Below, one piece after another: positions 6,915 through 16,006 of a stretch of DNA of 55,983 nt; the stretch's first letter is position 1; each line of letters starts with the position of its first letter. The notes below the pieces were generated by a model. That model saw nothing but the letters and a program-made list of their open reading frames with translations. It was not told where the DNA came from and made no database searches. The DNA is from Lewinella cohaerens DSM 23179. GTDB taxonomy: Bacteria; Bacteroidota; Bacteroidia; Chitinophagales; Saprospiraceae. The DNA is taken from the NCBI RefSeq assembly GCF_000379805.1, contig NZ_KB903609.1, positions 175,259 to 231,241 of the forward strand, written 5' to 3'. The translations under genes and the position numbers were made by a program.

Positions 6915-9900
6915 ATGAAGAAGTTTTTTACGATTTGCGCGATGCTACTTACAGCATCTTTTGCATTCGGCCAAGGTTCCACAACCTCATCCATGCAAGG
7001 TAAGGTCACTGACGGTTCGGAAGAACTGATTGGAGCCAACGTATTTGCCGTACACGGACCATCTGGTACGACCTACGGCGGATCTACTGACTTGAATGGT
7101 AACTTCCGTATCCCTGGAATGAGGGTTGGAGGTCCGTACAAGATCACGATTTCTTACACTGGTTTTGAAGACGCTAGCTATGATGGTGTTTATCTGTCTC
7201 TAGGACAGCCTTACCGTCTAGATGTAACGATCCAGGAAACGGCTATTGAGTTGGGTACCGTTATGGTGACTGCTCAGGGTGGCCCTGCTGGTGGCAACAT
7301 TGGCTCTTCTACCATTATTAAGTCTGACGACATCAACCGTATGCCGACCTTGAGCCGGGATTTGGGTGATTTTACACGTTTGACACCACAATCTAAAGCC
7401 ACTTTTGGTGGAGGTACTTCGATTGCTGGTGTGAACAACCGCTACAACGCTATCTACATTGATGGTGCTGTCAACAACGATGTATTCGGTCTGGCAGCAA
7501 ACGGTACGAACGGTGGACAAACCGGTATCGCTCCTATCAGTATTGATGCAATTGAGCAGATTCAGGTAGTAGTATCTCCTTACGATGTAACCCTTGGTGG
7601 TTTCTCTGGTGGTGGTATTAGTGCTGTAACCAAATCAGGTACCAACAACCTGGAAGGTTCTGCTTACTACTTTACTCAGAACGAAAGTCTGGCAGGTAAC
7701 ACCAACGGTTCATTGATCGAACGTACCGGTGGCGAAGCTGAGGCTTTGGATGACTTTGCTCAAAACCTTTACGGCCTATCTTTAGGTGGCCCTATTGTTA
7801 AGGACAAAGTATTTTTCTTCTTCAACGGAGAAATTCAGCGTGACGAAACACCAGTTCCATTCTTGTTCGACACCTACCGTGGCGATGCTTCCGAAGCTGA
7901 TCTTAACAACCTGTCTAACCGCTTAATCAGCGATTATGGTTACAACCCAGGTGGTTTTGGTAGTAAGATTGACGCACTTGAAGGTTTGCGTTTGTTCGGT
8001 AAGTTGGATTTCAACCTAAACGAATCTAACAAGCTGACGGTACGCCACCAGTACACCAAAGCAGAGCAGTTCAACGTGAATGGTTCTAACCAGTTCACCA
8101 TCAACTACGAAAACAATGGTGTTTACTTCCCTAGTACGACCAACTCTTTTGCTGCAGAATTGAACTCTATGTTCGGTACTAAAGCTTCTAACAACTTCGT
8201 ATTGGGTATCACATCTGTACGTGATGACCGTGATCCAATCGGTAATGACTTCCCATACCTAATTATTTTTGATGGTGACGGGCAAATTCGTTTGGGTTCT
8301 GAGCAGTTCTCTACGGCCAACTTGTTGGATCAAGATATCGTTACAGTAACGAACAACTTCAAGTTGTACAAGAATGCGCATACCATTACCATTGGTACGC
8401 ACAACGAATTCAGTAGCTTCAATAACGTATTTGTTCGCCAGAACTTTGGCGTATATGAATTCTCGTCTATTGACGCTTTCTTGAACGGCGACAATGCAGA
8501 CGAATTCTACCGTTCTTACTCACTCGTTGATGATGTTACTGGTGACGAAACATCTGCAGCTGCTTCCTTCAATGCCCTACAATTAGGTGTTTATATACAA
8601 GATGAGTGGACTCCTAACGACAAGTTGACGCTTACTGCTGGTATTCGTTTGGACGTTCCAATCCTTTTGGACGATCCTAATATCGCAAGTGATTTCAACA
8701 CAACTACTCTTCCTGCAATTTCAGCTGCTTACGACATAGAGGGAGCAGAAGGTGGTGCAATGCCTGAAGGTCAGTTGATGGTTTCTCCTCGTATCGGTTT
8801 GCAGTATGTTGCATCTGACAAGACCAACCTTCGTGGTGGTATTGGTATCTTCACTAGCCGTATTCCTTTTGTATGGCCAGGTGGTGCTTACAACAACAAC
8901 GGTTTGACTGTTGGTAGTGCATTCATCTTGGATCAGGCTTTCGAAGCTGATATTAACAAGCAGCCAACTAACCCTGACTTTACGGTTCCTTCTGGTCAGA
9001 TTGACCTGTTTACACAGGACTTCCGTTACCCACAGGTATTCCGTGCCAGTTTAGCGATTGACCAGATTCTTCCTGGTGGCATTACTGCTACTTTGGAGGG
9101 TATCTACACCAAGACCTTGAACGATGTAATCTACAAGAACGTAAACTCTGACCCAACAGTTGGCTTCAACTGGACCGGTGGTCCTGACGATCGTCCTGTA
9201 TACACACGTACTAGCCTTGATCCTACTTACGAGTCTATCTACCTTGGTTCTAACACCAATGAAGGTAACACCTACAACGTATCTGCTTCTTTGGCTAAGG
9301 ACTTTGACTTCGGTCTAAACACTTATGTTGCTTACACCTATGGTGATGCCAACTCATTGATGGAAGGAACTTCTTCACAGAACTCTTCGCAGTGGCGTGG
9401 TATTTTCAACGTAGATGGTCGTAACGCGCCATTGGTTGGTCGTTCTGACTTCTCTATCGGTTCGCGGATTATCGCAGCTGTGGGTTATGACAACTCTTGG
9501 GGTACCAATGGTTTGTTTAACACTGGCATCTCTATCTTCTACAACGGACAATCTGGTGATCCTTACTCTTACGTTTACGCTCAAAGTTCTGCTCGCAACA
9601 TCAATAACGAGACCGGAAGTACTAGCCGTAACCGTTCTTTGATCTGGATTCCTGCGGATGCTTCTCAAATCAACTTGGTTGATATTGACGGTGCTACTGC
9701 TGCACAACAGTGGGAAGCATTGAACACTTTCATCGAGCAAGATGACTACCTGAGTGAAAACCGTGGTGGTTATGCTGAGAAGAATGGTGCTCGTACGCCT
9801 TTCTTCAGCCAGTTTGACCTTCGTATTGCACAGTCTTTCGGTGTTAAGACAGGTACAAAAACCAATAAGCTGGAGATTTCTTTGGATATCTTCAACTTTG

Positions 9901-10103
9901 CGAACTTGCTAAACTCTGATTGGGGTGTTATCTACACCAATCCATTCGACTATCAATTGATCAACTTCGAAGGTTACGAGGCTGATGGCACAACCCCTCA
10001 GTTTAGCTTCGATGACGAGCGCTTAGGTGATGACCGCTTCAATATCTTTGACCGTGGTTCTCGCTGGCGTGGACGTATTGGTATCCGTTACACCTTTAAC
10101 TAG
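6915..10103 (+). CDS. TonB-dependent receptor, Oar-like, with N-terminal carboxypeptidase-regulatory-like domain
   Basis: The 1062-residue outer-membrane protein has a signal peptide (MKKFFTICAMLLTASFAFGQ), then a CarboxypepD_reg-like domain (about 25-110, with GKVTDGSEELIGANV and STDLNGNF), a plug (about 115-245; IEQIQVVVSPYDVTLGGFSG) and a long beta-barrel. The plug GGFSGGGISAVTKSGTN block is typical of Oar-type receptors. Such proteins take up large ligands through TonB energy or have structural roles; no SusD partner lies next to it. Codon use differs from neighbours, with strong preference for GGT, CGT, AAC and TTC, as expected of a highly expressed gene. It has its own promoter with tandem upstream sites and a strong terminator, so it is a single-gene unit. 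The ligand is unknown. Confidence 0.9.
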   Translation: MKKFFTICAMLLTASFAFGQGSTTSSMQGKVTDGSEELIGANVFAVHGPSGTTYGGSTDLNGNFRIPGMRVGGPYKITISYTGFEDASYDGVYLSLGQPYRLDVTIQETAIELGTVMVTAQGGPAGGNIGSSTIIKSDDINRMPTLSRDLGDFTRLTPQSKATFGGGTSIAGVNNRYNAIYIDGAVNNDVFGLAANGTNGGQTGIAPISIDAIEQIQVVVSPYDVTLGGFSGGGISAVTKSGTNNLEGSAYYFTQNESLAGNTNGSLIERTGGEAEALDDFAQNLYGLSLGGPIVKDKVFFFFNGEIQRDETPVPFLFDTYRGDASEADLNNLSNRLISDYGYNPGGFGSKIDALEGLRLFGKLDFNLNESNKLTVRHQYTKAEQFNVNGSNQFTINYENNGVYFPSTTNSFAAELNSMFGTKASNNFVLGITSVRDDRDPIGNDFPYLIIFDGDGQIRLGSEQFSTANLLDQDIVTVTNNFKLYKNAHTITIGTHNEFSSFNNVFVRQNFGVYEFSSIDAFLNGDNADEFYRSYSLVDDVTGDETSAAASFNALQLGVYIQDEWTPNDKLTLTAGIRLDVPILLDDPNIASDFNTTTLPAISAAYDIEGAEGGAMPEGQLMVSPRIGLQYVASDKTNLRGGIGIFTSRIPFVWPGGAYNNNGLTVGSAFILDQAFEADINKQPTNPDFTVPSGQIDLFTQDFRYPQVFRASLAIDQILPGGITATLEGIYTKTLNDVIYKNVNSDPTVGFNWTGGPDDRPVYTRTSLDPTYESIYLGSNTNEGNTYNVSASLAKDFDFGLNTYVAYTYGDANSLMEGTSSQNSSQWRGIFNVDGRNAPLVGRSDFSIGSRIIAAVGYDNSWGTNGLFNTGISIFYNGQSGDPYSYVYAQSSARNINNETGSTSRNRSLIWIPADASQINLVDIDGATAAQQWEALNTFIEQDDYLSENRGGYAEKNGARTPFFSQFDLRIAQSFGVKTGTKTNKLEISLDIFNFANLLNSDWGVIYTNPFDYQLINFEGYEADGTTPQFSFDDERLGDDRFNIFDRGSRWRGRIGIRYTFN

Positions 10104-10160
10104 TACTTTGTACTAAAAATAAGGTAAAAGGATTTTCACAATACATCCTTTCAATATAAG

Positions 10161-10199
10161 AGACGGCCTGCTGATAATTTCAGCGGGCCGTCTTCTTTT
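10161..10199 (+). terminator. Rho-independent terminator of the TonB receptor gene
   Basis: Fourteen-bp arms (10161-10174 and 10180-10193) enclose the loop TAATT and are followed by TCTTTTA. In plus-strand RNA every base pairs, with one U-G wobble; in minus-strand RNA that position would be an A-C mismatch. This assigns it to the receptor gene. Confidence 0.85.
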
Positions 10200-10216
10200 A
10201 AGTACTTGGGGCAGGC

Positions 10217-11059
10217 TCAGAAAAAGCCTAATCGCCAAGGTTTATACTGATAGGGAATCAGCGTAAAATGCTCTTTTTCTTGTTGTTCTTCCCGAAAGAA
10301 GAGTACCCCAAATTCAAAAAGGTCTACGCTCAACGTGACGGAAGGGTGGTTTTTCAACAACTCCCAGGCAGCTTCCATCCCCTCTGACCAATGGATATCT
10401 CCAATAGCGACGATGCTTCCTGGATGAAGAAAAGGTAAAATTTCTTCAAAATAAGCCAGTGTCGCTTCCTTACGGTGATCACCATCCAACCAAACGGCGT
10501 CCACCTGTTTCATTTGAGACAACAGATTAGGTAAAACCTCCGTAAAGCTACCCGTAATAATTTCTGGTTGATACTGCGCCCCTAAGCGGCGGAAAGACTC
10601 CTTGGCCAACCGAGCCACTGCTTCCTGTCCTTCTATAGAATAAAGCTTGGCGGCTACCGCTCCTCGCTGTAGATACATCGCTGAAACACCAAGGTTGGTG
10701 CCTAATTCAAGAATCGTACTTGGCTTTGAAAATTGCATCATTCGAAATAAGCGTTGGCCCGTTTGTTGATCAACGCTACTCCAACGTGCCATCTCTTTAA
10801 CTGCTCTTTTTGCACCTTGCCCAGCACGGCTACCAGCCCCTAAATCAGAAGAGTAGTCTACTATCTGGGGGGTGCGCAACCAATAATTGCGAATGATTTC
10901 GATTTCATCAAAAGCATAGTACTCCCGATCATCTTCCATAACCGCTTTCAGCCACGCCGCTAAAAAGGGCGAATGAACATCATAGCGCGTTTGCGCCCGC
11001 CAATAATATCGGCCTGCAGCTCGTATCCAATGCCAGTGGGTAGAAAAAGGGACAGACAT
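10217..11059 (-). CDS. Class I SAM-dependent methyltransferase (O-methyltransferase-like)
   Basis: The 280-residue protein contains a Rossmann-type SAM site, ILELGTNLGVS (116-126), and a downstream VWLDGDHRKEAT block (D192, D194, H195) as in class I O-methyltransferases. The N-terminal 100 residues form a helical extension (HWIRAAGRYYWRAQTRYDVHSPF) typical of a Bacteroidota-specific group. No signal peptide is seen, so it should be cytosolic. The substrate cannot be inferred from the neighbours. The right end of a reversed full copy of the 123-bp repeat ends 21 bp upstream of the ATG, so the repeat may provide its promoter or leader. Confidence 0.75.
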   Translation of the reverse strand: MSVPFSTHWHWIRAAGRYYWRAQTRYDVHSPFLAAWLKAVMEDDREYYAFDEIEIIRNYWLRTPQIVDYSSDLGAGSRAGQGAKRAVKEMARWSSVDQQTGQRLFRMMQFSKPSTILELGTNLGVSAMYLQRGAVAAKLYSIEGQEAVARLAKESFRRLGAQYQPEIITGSFTEVLPNLLSQMKQVDAVWLDGDHRKEATLAYFEEILPFLHPGSIVAIGDIHWSEGMEAAWELLKNHPSVTLSVDLFEFGVLFFREEQQEKEHFTLIPYQYKPWRLGFF

Positions 11060-11080
11060 CTAATTCGGGTGTAAAAGTTA

Positions 11081-11204
11081 TAAGAAACAGCACGAAAATA
11101 AAAAGCGATTTTGTTTTTCATAATAGTTGAATAAACGCTTCATTTCAAGTGTTTTAACTATTTGAAAAACTTAAGAAAAATCGCACTTTATTTTATGCGC
11201 AATA
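11081..11204 (-). repeat. Palindromic repeat family, full copy in reverse orientation
   Basis: Read on the minus strand, this 124-bp element starts TATTGCGCATAAAATAA and ends GTGCTGTTTCTTA, with the core AACACTTGAAATGAAGCGTTT matching the core of the copy at 54452. Its right end lies 21 bp upstream of the methyltransferase start. The -7 position reads TATTTTCG, one base from the consensus. A GGTGTAAAAGTT word occurs 1 bp outside its right end (11068-11079) and again 13 bp beyond its left end (11218-11229). Confidence 0.8.
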
Positions 11205-11214
11205 AAATAGCTGT

Positions 11215-11230
11215 AAAGGTGTAAAAGTTG
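11215..11230 (+). repeat. AAAGGTGTAAAAGTTG word shared with 43010
   Basis: This 16-mer recurs exactly at 43010-43025, and its 12-bp core GGTGTAAAAGTT also occurs at 11068. All copies are intergenic. It looks like a short dispersed repeat of this genome. Confidence 0.5.
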
Positions 11231-11296
11231 CTGTTGGAAATGAAATTTTGTGGACTCCTAAAATTACCCTAAATTCCGCAAAAATATACCTATTGC

Positions 11297-12415
11297 ATGG
11301 CGTCATTGCTTCATTTGCGTAATCGCTACGACGGAAAACAACAATGGATTTGGGCCTTGGCCGGTTTTATCATTGTTATATTAATTTGGTGGGGAATGGC
11401 CGAAACACTAGCTATAGAGCGGCCTTTGGTAGAATACAGCACCGAAATCCCTACCATAGAAGAACAAAACGCCGACGACTTTGCCATTAATATTGACAGC
11501 CTTTTTACGGTTGACTCTATCAACTTGGCCAACGCAACAGAATTCGAAAAGGTTTACCCCCTCCTCCCCCCCCCTCATCATGTTGTAGCAGCCTTTCCAG
11601 TGCTCAAGGAAAAAGATGAGTTATTTCTGAATACCTGGATTTCGATCTGGCGTAATCTTCGCGGTTACTTTTGGGCTATTTTTATTGCATTGGCGATAGG
11701 CTTTCCGCTTGGCTTGGTACCCGCAGTCAGGGCTTTGTTTAGCAAACAAGTCGATGCTTTGCGTTATCTGCCAATCACTGCAATAACGGGCCTTTTTATT
11801 CTCTGGTTTGGAGTAGGCGACAATATGAAGGTTGCCTTCCTCGCTTTTGGTATTTTGGTTTACTTGCTTCCTGTGGTTATTCAGCGAATAAATGAAGTAG
11901 AAGAAGTTTATTTAAAAACCGTTTTCACCCTCAGCGCTACCAACTGGCAAATGATTCGTTCGGTTTACCTGCCTTCTGTTCTCAGTAAGCTGATGGATGA
12001 TATCCGCGTTTTAACAGCAATCAGCTGGACCTATATTATCATTGCTGAATTACTAAACCGGGACGGTGGTGTTGGAGCAATGATTTGGGTGAATGGCAAA
12101 TACGGTAAAGTAGACAAGGTTTTTGCTTGGTTAATCATCATTATCCTTGTTGGCTTCCTCCAGGATCGTTTGTTTATCTATCTGGACAAGCGGCTATTTC
12201 CTCATAAATATTACAAAACCGTTTTTGGTGGGCTCAAGGAAGTAAAGATTGGCTTTCTCGTCATTCTGGGCAGTGTTATGCTGTTCCTGTTACTCGGTGC
12301 GTTCATTCCATCGCTTGCGAGCATTTTATCTAACCTGATGTACATCACCGTGATTACAGGGCTCATTATGATTCTTTACGGAGAGTTCCGTTTTCAACGT
12401 TCATACACGAAATAA
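11297..12415 (+). CDS. ABC transporter permease, NitT/TauT (SsuC) type
   Basis: The 372-residue membrane protein has an N-terminal helix (about 15-36), a periplasmic stretch of about 75 residues and a binding-protein-dependent permease domain (about 120-290). The domain includes the coupling-helix region SATNWQMIRSVYLPSVLSKLMDDIRV, followed by a final hydrophobic pair (about 318-362). It would pair with the ATPase that starts 3 bp downstream to import an anion such as nitrate, a sulfonate, taurine or a related compound. No periplasmic binding protein lies next to it, so the substrate is unknown. The extra periplasmic region and the added C-terminal helices make it longer than the usual 250-residue SsuC. 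Confidence 0.85.
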   Translation: MASLLHLRNRYDGKQQWIWALAGFIIVILIWWGMAETLAIERPLVEYSTEIPTIEEQNADDFAINIDSLFTVDSINLANATEFEKVYPLLPPPHHVVAAFPVLKEKDELFLNTWISIWRNLRGYFWAIFIALAIGFPLGLVPAVRALFSKQVDALRYLPITAITGLFILWFGVGDNMKVAFLAFGILVYLLPVVIQRINEVEEVYLKTVFTLSATNWQMIRSVYLPSVLSKLMDDIRVLTAISWTYIIIAELLNRDGGVGAMIWVNGKYGKVDKVFAWLIIIILVGFLQDRLFIYLDKRLFPHKYYKTVFGGLKEVKIGFLVILGSVMLFLLLGAFIPSLASILSNLMYITVITGLIMILYGEFRFQRSYTK

Positions 12416-12418
12416 GCT

Positions 12419-13222
12419 ATGTCCTTATTTACTGATAGTAATCAAAAGAATATTATTGAACTGCGGCAAGTTTCGCATTCTTACGATGGTGGCGAAAATT
12501 TCGTCCTGCAAAACCTTGACTTCTTGGTAGAAGACAAGCCTGCACAAGGGCAGTTCGTTGTCATCTTGGGACCTAGCGGCTGTGGTAAGTCAACCGTACT
12601 CCGTTACATTGCCGGATTGCAGCAACCCACCTCTGGTCAAGTGCTGTTACATGACAAACCCATTGATGCGGACAACCGCGTAGGGATGGTTTTTCAACAG
12701 TATTCAAGTCTACCCTGGCTAACGGTTCTCGACAATGTATCACTGGCACTAGCCTACCAAGGAGTCAGTGAAAAGGAACGACGGCAACGGGCTATGGAGA
12801 TGATTTCCAAAGTGGGTCTCGCCGGCCACGAAAACAAATTCGCCCAATATCCTACCTTATCTGGCGGCCAGTTACAACGTGTTGCAATTGCTCGAAGCTT
12901 GATGGCCAATCAGGAAATCCTATTGATGGACGAACCTTTTGGAGCACTTGATATCAATACACGACTGCAAATGCAAGATTTGCTGGCAGACCTGTGGCGA
13001 GAGATTCATCCAACAGTAATTTTCGTCACCCATGATATATCTGAAGCCGTTTATCTTGCGGATGATATTTATATTATGAAAAAAGCCCCTTCTCGATTTA
13101 TAGACCATATACAAGTGGACTTACCGCTTCATAGAGACAGAGAAATGAAGCGCGATCCAAAATTCACCGACTTGGTACGTGAAGTAGAAGATCGAATGAT
13201 TGCTATTGATCAACAAGTTTAA
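12419..13222 (+). CDS. ABC transporter ATP-binding protein, NitT/TauT (SsuB) type
   Basis: The 267-residue ATPase has Walker A GPSGCGKST (51-59), a Q-loop in MVFQQYSSLPWL, signature LSGGQ (147-151), Walker B LLMDEP (168-173) and the switch His215 in THDISEA. It belongs to the nitrate/sulfonate/taurine import group and is encoded 3 bp after its permease, so the two are translated together. A terminator-like hairpin follows at 13357. Confidence 0.92.
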   Translation: MSLFTDSNQKNIIELRQVSHSYDGGENFVLQNLDFLVEDKPAQGQFVVILGPSGCGKSTVLRYIAGLQQPTSGQVLLHDKPIDADNRVGMVFQQYSSLPWLTVLDNVSLALAYQGVSEKERRQRAMEMISKVGLAGHENKFAQYPTLSGGQLQRVAIARSLMANQEILLMDEPFGALDINTRLQMQDLLADLWREIHPTVIFVTHDISEAVYLADDIYIMKKAPSRFIDHIQVDLPLHRDREMKRDPKFTDLVREVEDRMIAIDQQV

Positions 13223-13314
13223 AGTCATTCATTCGTCATTAATGCCTATTCACTTCCTTTTGCGATCCACTTGTGACTTATTCCCAACATAAAAGTCAGA
13301 ATTATACGTTCATT

Positions 13315-13349
13315 TTCTACTTTTGAGAAATTTTTACCAAAAAGTAGAA
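13315..13349. other. Inverted repeat downstream of the ABC importer
   Basis: TTCTACTTTT (13315-13324) and AAAAGTAGAA (13340-13349) form perfect 10-bp arms with a 15-nt loop. It precedes the compact GC hairpin at 13357. It may protect the 3' end of the importer mRNA or bind a regulator of the subtilase gene. Confidence 0.4.
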
Positions 13350-13356
13350 GATATAG

Positions 13357-13374
13357 AAAACCCCAACGGGTTTT
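13357..13374 (+). terminator. Probable terminator of the ABC importer operon
   Basis: AAAACCC and GGGTTTT form a 7-bp stem around CAAC, and the right arm itself ends in TTTTA. It lies 135 bp after the importer stop and 104 bp before the subtilase start. Confidence 0.6.
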
Positions 13375-13477
13375 ATTCCGTAAACAGCAATATTTTACTC
13401 ACGTCCCGGCGGATAGATTCCTCTTTGTTTTTTTCACCGTTCGGTACGTTGAATTATGCACAAACATTAACTTTTAC

Positions 13478-15136
13478 ATGAAATTTAATCTCATTTTAGG
13501 GATGCTCCTCGTTTTCGGATGCACCCTTCTTAATGCCCAGGACGAAAAGCCAACACCAAAAGATTGGCCACACATGGATATGGCTGAAGATGGCTATCCT
13601 GGTATGAGTACTACCAAAACTTACCGGGAAATACTCAATGGCAAAGCCAGCCAAACAGTAATTGTCGCAATTATCGACTCAGGTGTAGATGCCGAGCATG
13701 AAGATTTAGCGGATATCATGTGGGTAAACGAGGATGAAATTCCTGGCAATGGTATCGATGATGACAACAATGGTTATATCGACGACATCCACGGTTGGAA
13801 CTTTATCGGAGGCAAAGATGGCAAAAGCGTCAATGCTGAGAACCTCGAGATCGTGAGACTTTACCGTAAGCTTCACGAGCGTTTTGATGGTGCTGATGTT
13901 TCCAAATTGTCAAAAAAAGCTCGTCGTGACTATGAGCTTTACAAAGAGTACGAAACCATTATCAATGAAAAGCGTGAAGGAATGCAGCCTAATGTAATGC
14001 TGTATAGCCGCACCTTTGACATGATGAACGAGTTGATTGAGGCTATTGGTAAAGAACCTGCTGACATCAAGCTTGATGACGTACAAAAACACACCGACGC
14101 GGAAGGTAACGTAGGAAAAGCAGCTCAGTTCATGAGCGGCATCCTAGAGAAAGGCGACAATTTCGAAGACGTATATGGTCAAGTTGAAGGCGCTGCTAAC
14201 TATTTCAACGACTCCTACAACTACAACTGGAATCCAGAATTTGACGCTCGTGATATCGTAGGTGATGATCCTTCTGATTTAGACGACCGCAACTATGGCA
14301 ACAATGACGTTGAAGGCCCTGACGCCCTCCACGGCACTCACGTTGCAGGTATTGTTGGCGCTATTCGCGGCAACGATATTGGCATGGACGGAGTAGCCAG
14401 CAATGTACGCATCATGTCTGTACGTGCTGTTCCTAACGGTGATGAGAGAGACAAAGATGTTGCAAACGCTATCCGTTATGCCGTAGACAATGGTGCTACC
14501 GTGATCAACATGAGCTTTGGTAAAGGATACTCTCCTTACAAAGATGCCGTTGACGCTGCTGTTCGTTACGCCGTTTCAAAAGATGTCATTTTGGTCCACG
14601 CTGCCGGTAACGACGGAAAAGAAAACGACTTTGAAAACAACTTCCCACATGACAAGTTTGACCGTCGTGGACTGTTCCGCCCTAAGTATGCAGAAACTTG
14701 GATTGAAGTAGGCGCTATGGCGGCTAGCAATGACGAAAACCTTACGGCTGGCTTCTCTAACTGGAGTGCTGACAAAGTAGACGTTTTTGCACCAGGTGTA
14801 GAAATCTACGCTACTGTTCCTGATGATAACTATCAAGACCTACAGGGTACCAGTATGGCAGCTCCAATGGTTGCTGGTTTGGCAGCTACCTTGCGTTCTT
14901 ACTTCCCTGACCTAACGGCTCAACAGGTGAAGCAAATCATCATGGATTCTTCTATCCAGCCTTCTTTCCTGGTTAACGTTCCAGGAGAAGATGATAAGCA
15001 AGTAATGCTCAACAAGCTATCTGTCACCGGTGGTGTAGCGAATACACTACGTGCAGTACAGATGGCGATGAACACCCAGGGCGATAAGAAAAAGCCCGCC
15101 GCTACCCGCGATACGGCTTTGATTCCAAGAGCTTAA
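13478..15136 (+). CDS. Secreted subtilisin-like serine protease (S8) with a large insertion
   Basis: The 552-residue exported protease has a signal peptide ending near LLNAQ (residue 21). The catalytic triad is Asp67 in VAIIDSGVD, His285 in LHGTHVAG and Ser459 in QGTSMAAP, with oxyanion Asn378 in AAGND. The Asp-His spacing is 218 residues, against about 32 in subtilisin. The insertion (about 85-280) is charged and helix-rich and starts with a NGIDDDNNGYIDD stretch that looks calcium-binding. There is no prodomain and no obvious T9SS sorting domain, so it is probably periplasmic, perhaps acting on envelope proteins. Codon use is biased as in the TonB receptor, suggesting strong expression. The cysteine in VFGC is not a good lipobox. 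Confidence 0.9.
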   Translation: MKFNLILGMLLVFGCTLLNAQDEKPTPKDWPHMDMAEDGYPGMSTTKTYREILNGKASQTVIVAIIDSGVDAEHEDLADIMWVNEDEIPGNGIDDDNNGYIDDIHGWNFIGGKDGKSVNAENLEIVRLYRKLHERFDGADVSKLSKKARRDYELYKEYETIINEKREGMQPNVMLYSRTFDMMNELIEAIGKEPADIKLDDVQKHTDAEGNVGKAAQFMSGILEKGDNFEDVYGQVEGAANYFNDSYNYNWNPEFDARDIVGDDPSDLDDRNYGNNDVEGPDALHGTHVAGIVGAIRGNDIGMDGVASNVRIMSVRAVPNGDERDKDVANAIRYAVDNGATVINMSFGKGYSPYKDAVDAAVRYAVSKDVILVHAAGNDGKENDFENNFPHDKFDRRGLFRPKYAETWIEVGAMAASNDENLTAGFSNWSADKVDVFAPGVEIYATVPDDNYQDLQGTSMAAPMVAGLAATLRSYFPDLTAQQVKQIIMDSSIQPSFLVNVPGEDDKQVMLNKLSVTGGVANTLRAVQMAMNTQGDKKKPAATRDTALIPRA

Positions 15137-15177
15137 TATAACGTGAGGTTTAGCTATATAAGCTTCGCACCCTTTTA

Positions 15178-15261
15178 GTAGAGGGTAGAGAGATTTAGCA
15201 ACGGCTCATTTGGGCACCTCTAATCTCTTTACCCTCTACCATAGGGGCGGTGCCAACCGCC
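15178..15261. repeat. Inverted repeat plus GC hairpin after the subtilase gene
   Basis: GTAGAGGGTAGAGAGATTTAG (15178-15198, one base unmatched) pairs with 15220-15239, and a second hairpin, GGCGGT-GCCA-ACCGCC, follows at 15246-15261. The structured region fills much of the gap between the subtilase and the WbqC-family gene. There is no T-run, so it is more likely a repeat element than a plain terminator. Confidence 0.5.
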
Positions 15262-15332
15262 TCGTATCCCTCTACAATTTTGCCCCGCGCAATCCGTCTT
15301 GCGATTACTTTTCCGGTTACTAACTTACGATT

Positions 15333-15971
15333 TTGAACACCGTCCTTTCAGAACTCCACTTCCTTCCTTCGATAGCTAGCTTTCGCCATTTCAAAGCTGC
15401 TGATAAAATCCTTTTGGAGGCTTGTGAGAATTACCAGAAAGGGTCCTACCGCAACCGCTGCTATATCGTGGGTGCTAATGGCTTGCAACGCTTGAGCATA
15501 CCGCTAGAAAAAGGCAAAAACAATCAACTACTCATTCGGGAAGTAGTACTTAATTTCCACCAAGATTGGCCTCGTCAGCACTGGCAAAGTATACGTTCAG
15601 CCTATGGGAATGCTCCTTTTTTCCCCTACTATGCTGATGAGTTAATGCCGATTTTCACCGATCCTCCTGCATTACTTTGGGATTTCAATCTAGCTTTACT
15701 GAAAACAATCTTCCGTTTACTACAATGGGATAAGCCTATTCATACGACCAAAGAATTTCGCACCCAATATGAAGAGGATATTCATGATATCCGCCAGCAA
15801 ATAAGCCCCAAGTCCTACCCTCCCAACGGTACTTATCAGGAAAACTTCACCGCTTACCCCCAGGTATTCCGTGAACGTCATGGTTTTATGGCCAATCTCA
15901 GTATCTTGGATTTACTTTTTTGCCAAGGACCTCAGGCCAATCTGTATCTTAGCGAAAATTCCTCGTCTTAA
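15333..15971 (+). CDS. WbqC family protein
   Basis: The 212-residue protein matches the WbqC family, seen in LPSIASFRHF, the SYRNRCYIVGANGLQRLSIP block and WPRQHWQSIRSAYGNAPFF. WbqC-type proteins are found in O-antigen and polysaccharide loci, but biochemical data are sparse; some are considered glycan- or aminosugar-modifying enzymes. There is no signal peptide. No other polysaccharide gene is nearby. The dynamin-like gene follows after 35 bp in the same direction, so they may be cotranscribed. The track-supported ATG-like start at 15333 is a TTG codon, and no better start precedes the conserved block. Confidence 0.8.
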   Translation: MNTVLSELHFLPSIASFRHFKAADKILLEACENYQKGSYRNRCYIVGANGLQRLSIPLEKGKNNQLLIREVVLNFHQDWPRQHWQSIRSAYGNAPFFPYYADELMPIFTDPPALLWDFNLALLKTIFRLLQWDKPIHTTKEFRTQYEEDIHDIRQQISPKSYPPNGTYQENFTAYPQVFRERHGFMANLSILDLLFCQGPQANLYLSENSSS

Positions 15972-16006
15972 GATCAGACTTGTTCTGCGCATAAAACCAT
16001 TTTACT

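Noticed and set aside
9375-9740. Long open frame on the minus strand inside the TonB receptor gene
   Set aside because: It is antisense to a gene with strong codon bias, and its residues reflect that bias. No start signal or family match is seen.
13478-13540. Subtilase considered as a lipoprotein because of VFGC
   Set aside because: Phe at -2 does not fit a lipobox, and a normal signal peptidase I site (LNAQ) follows closely.
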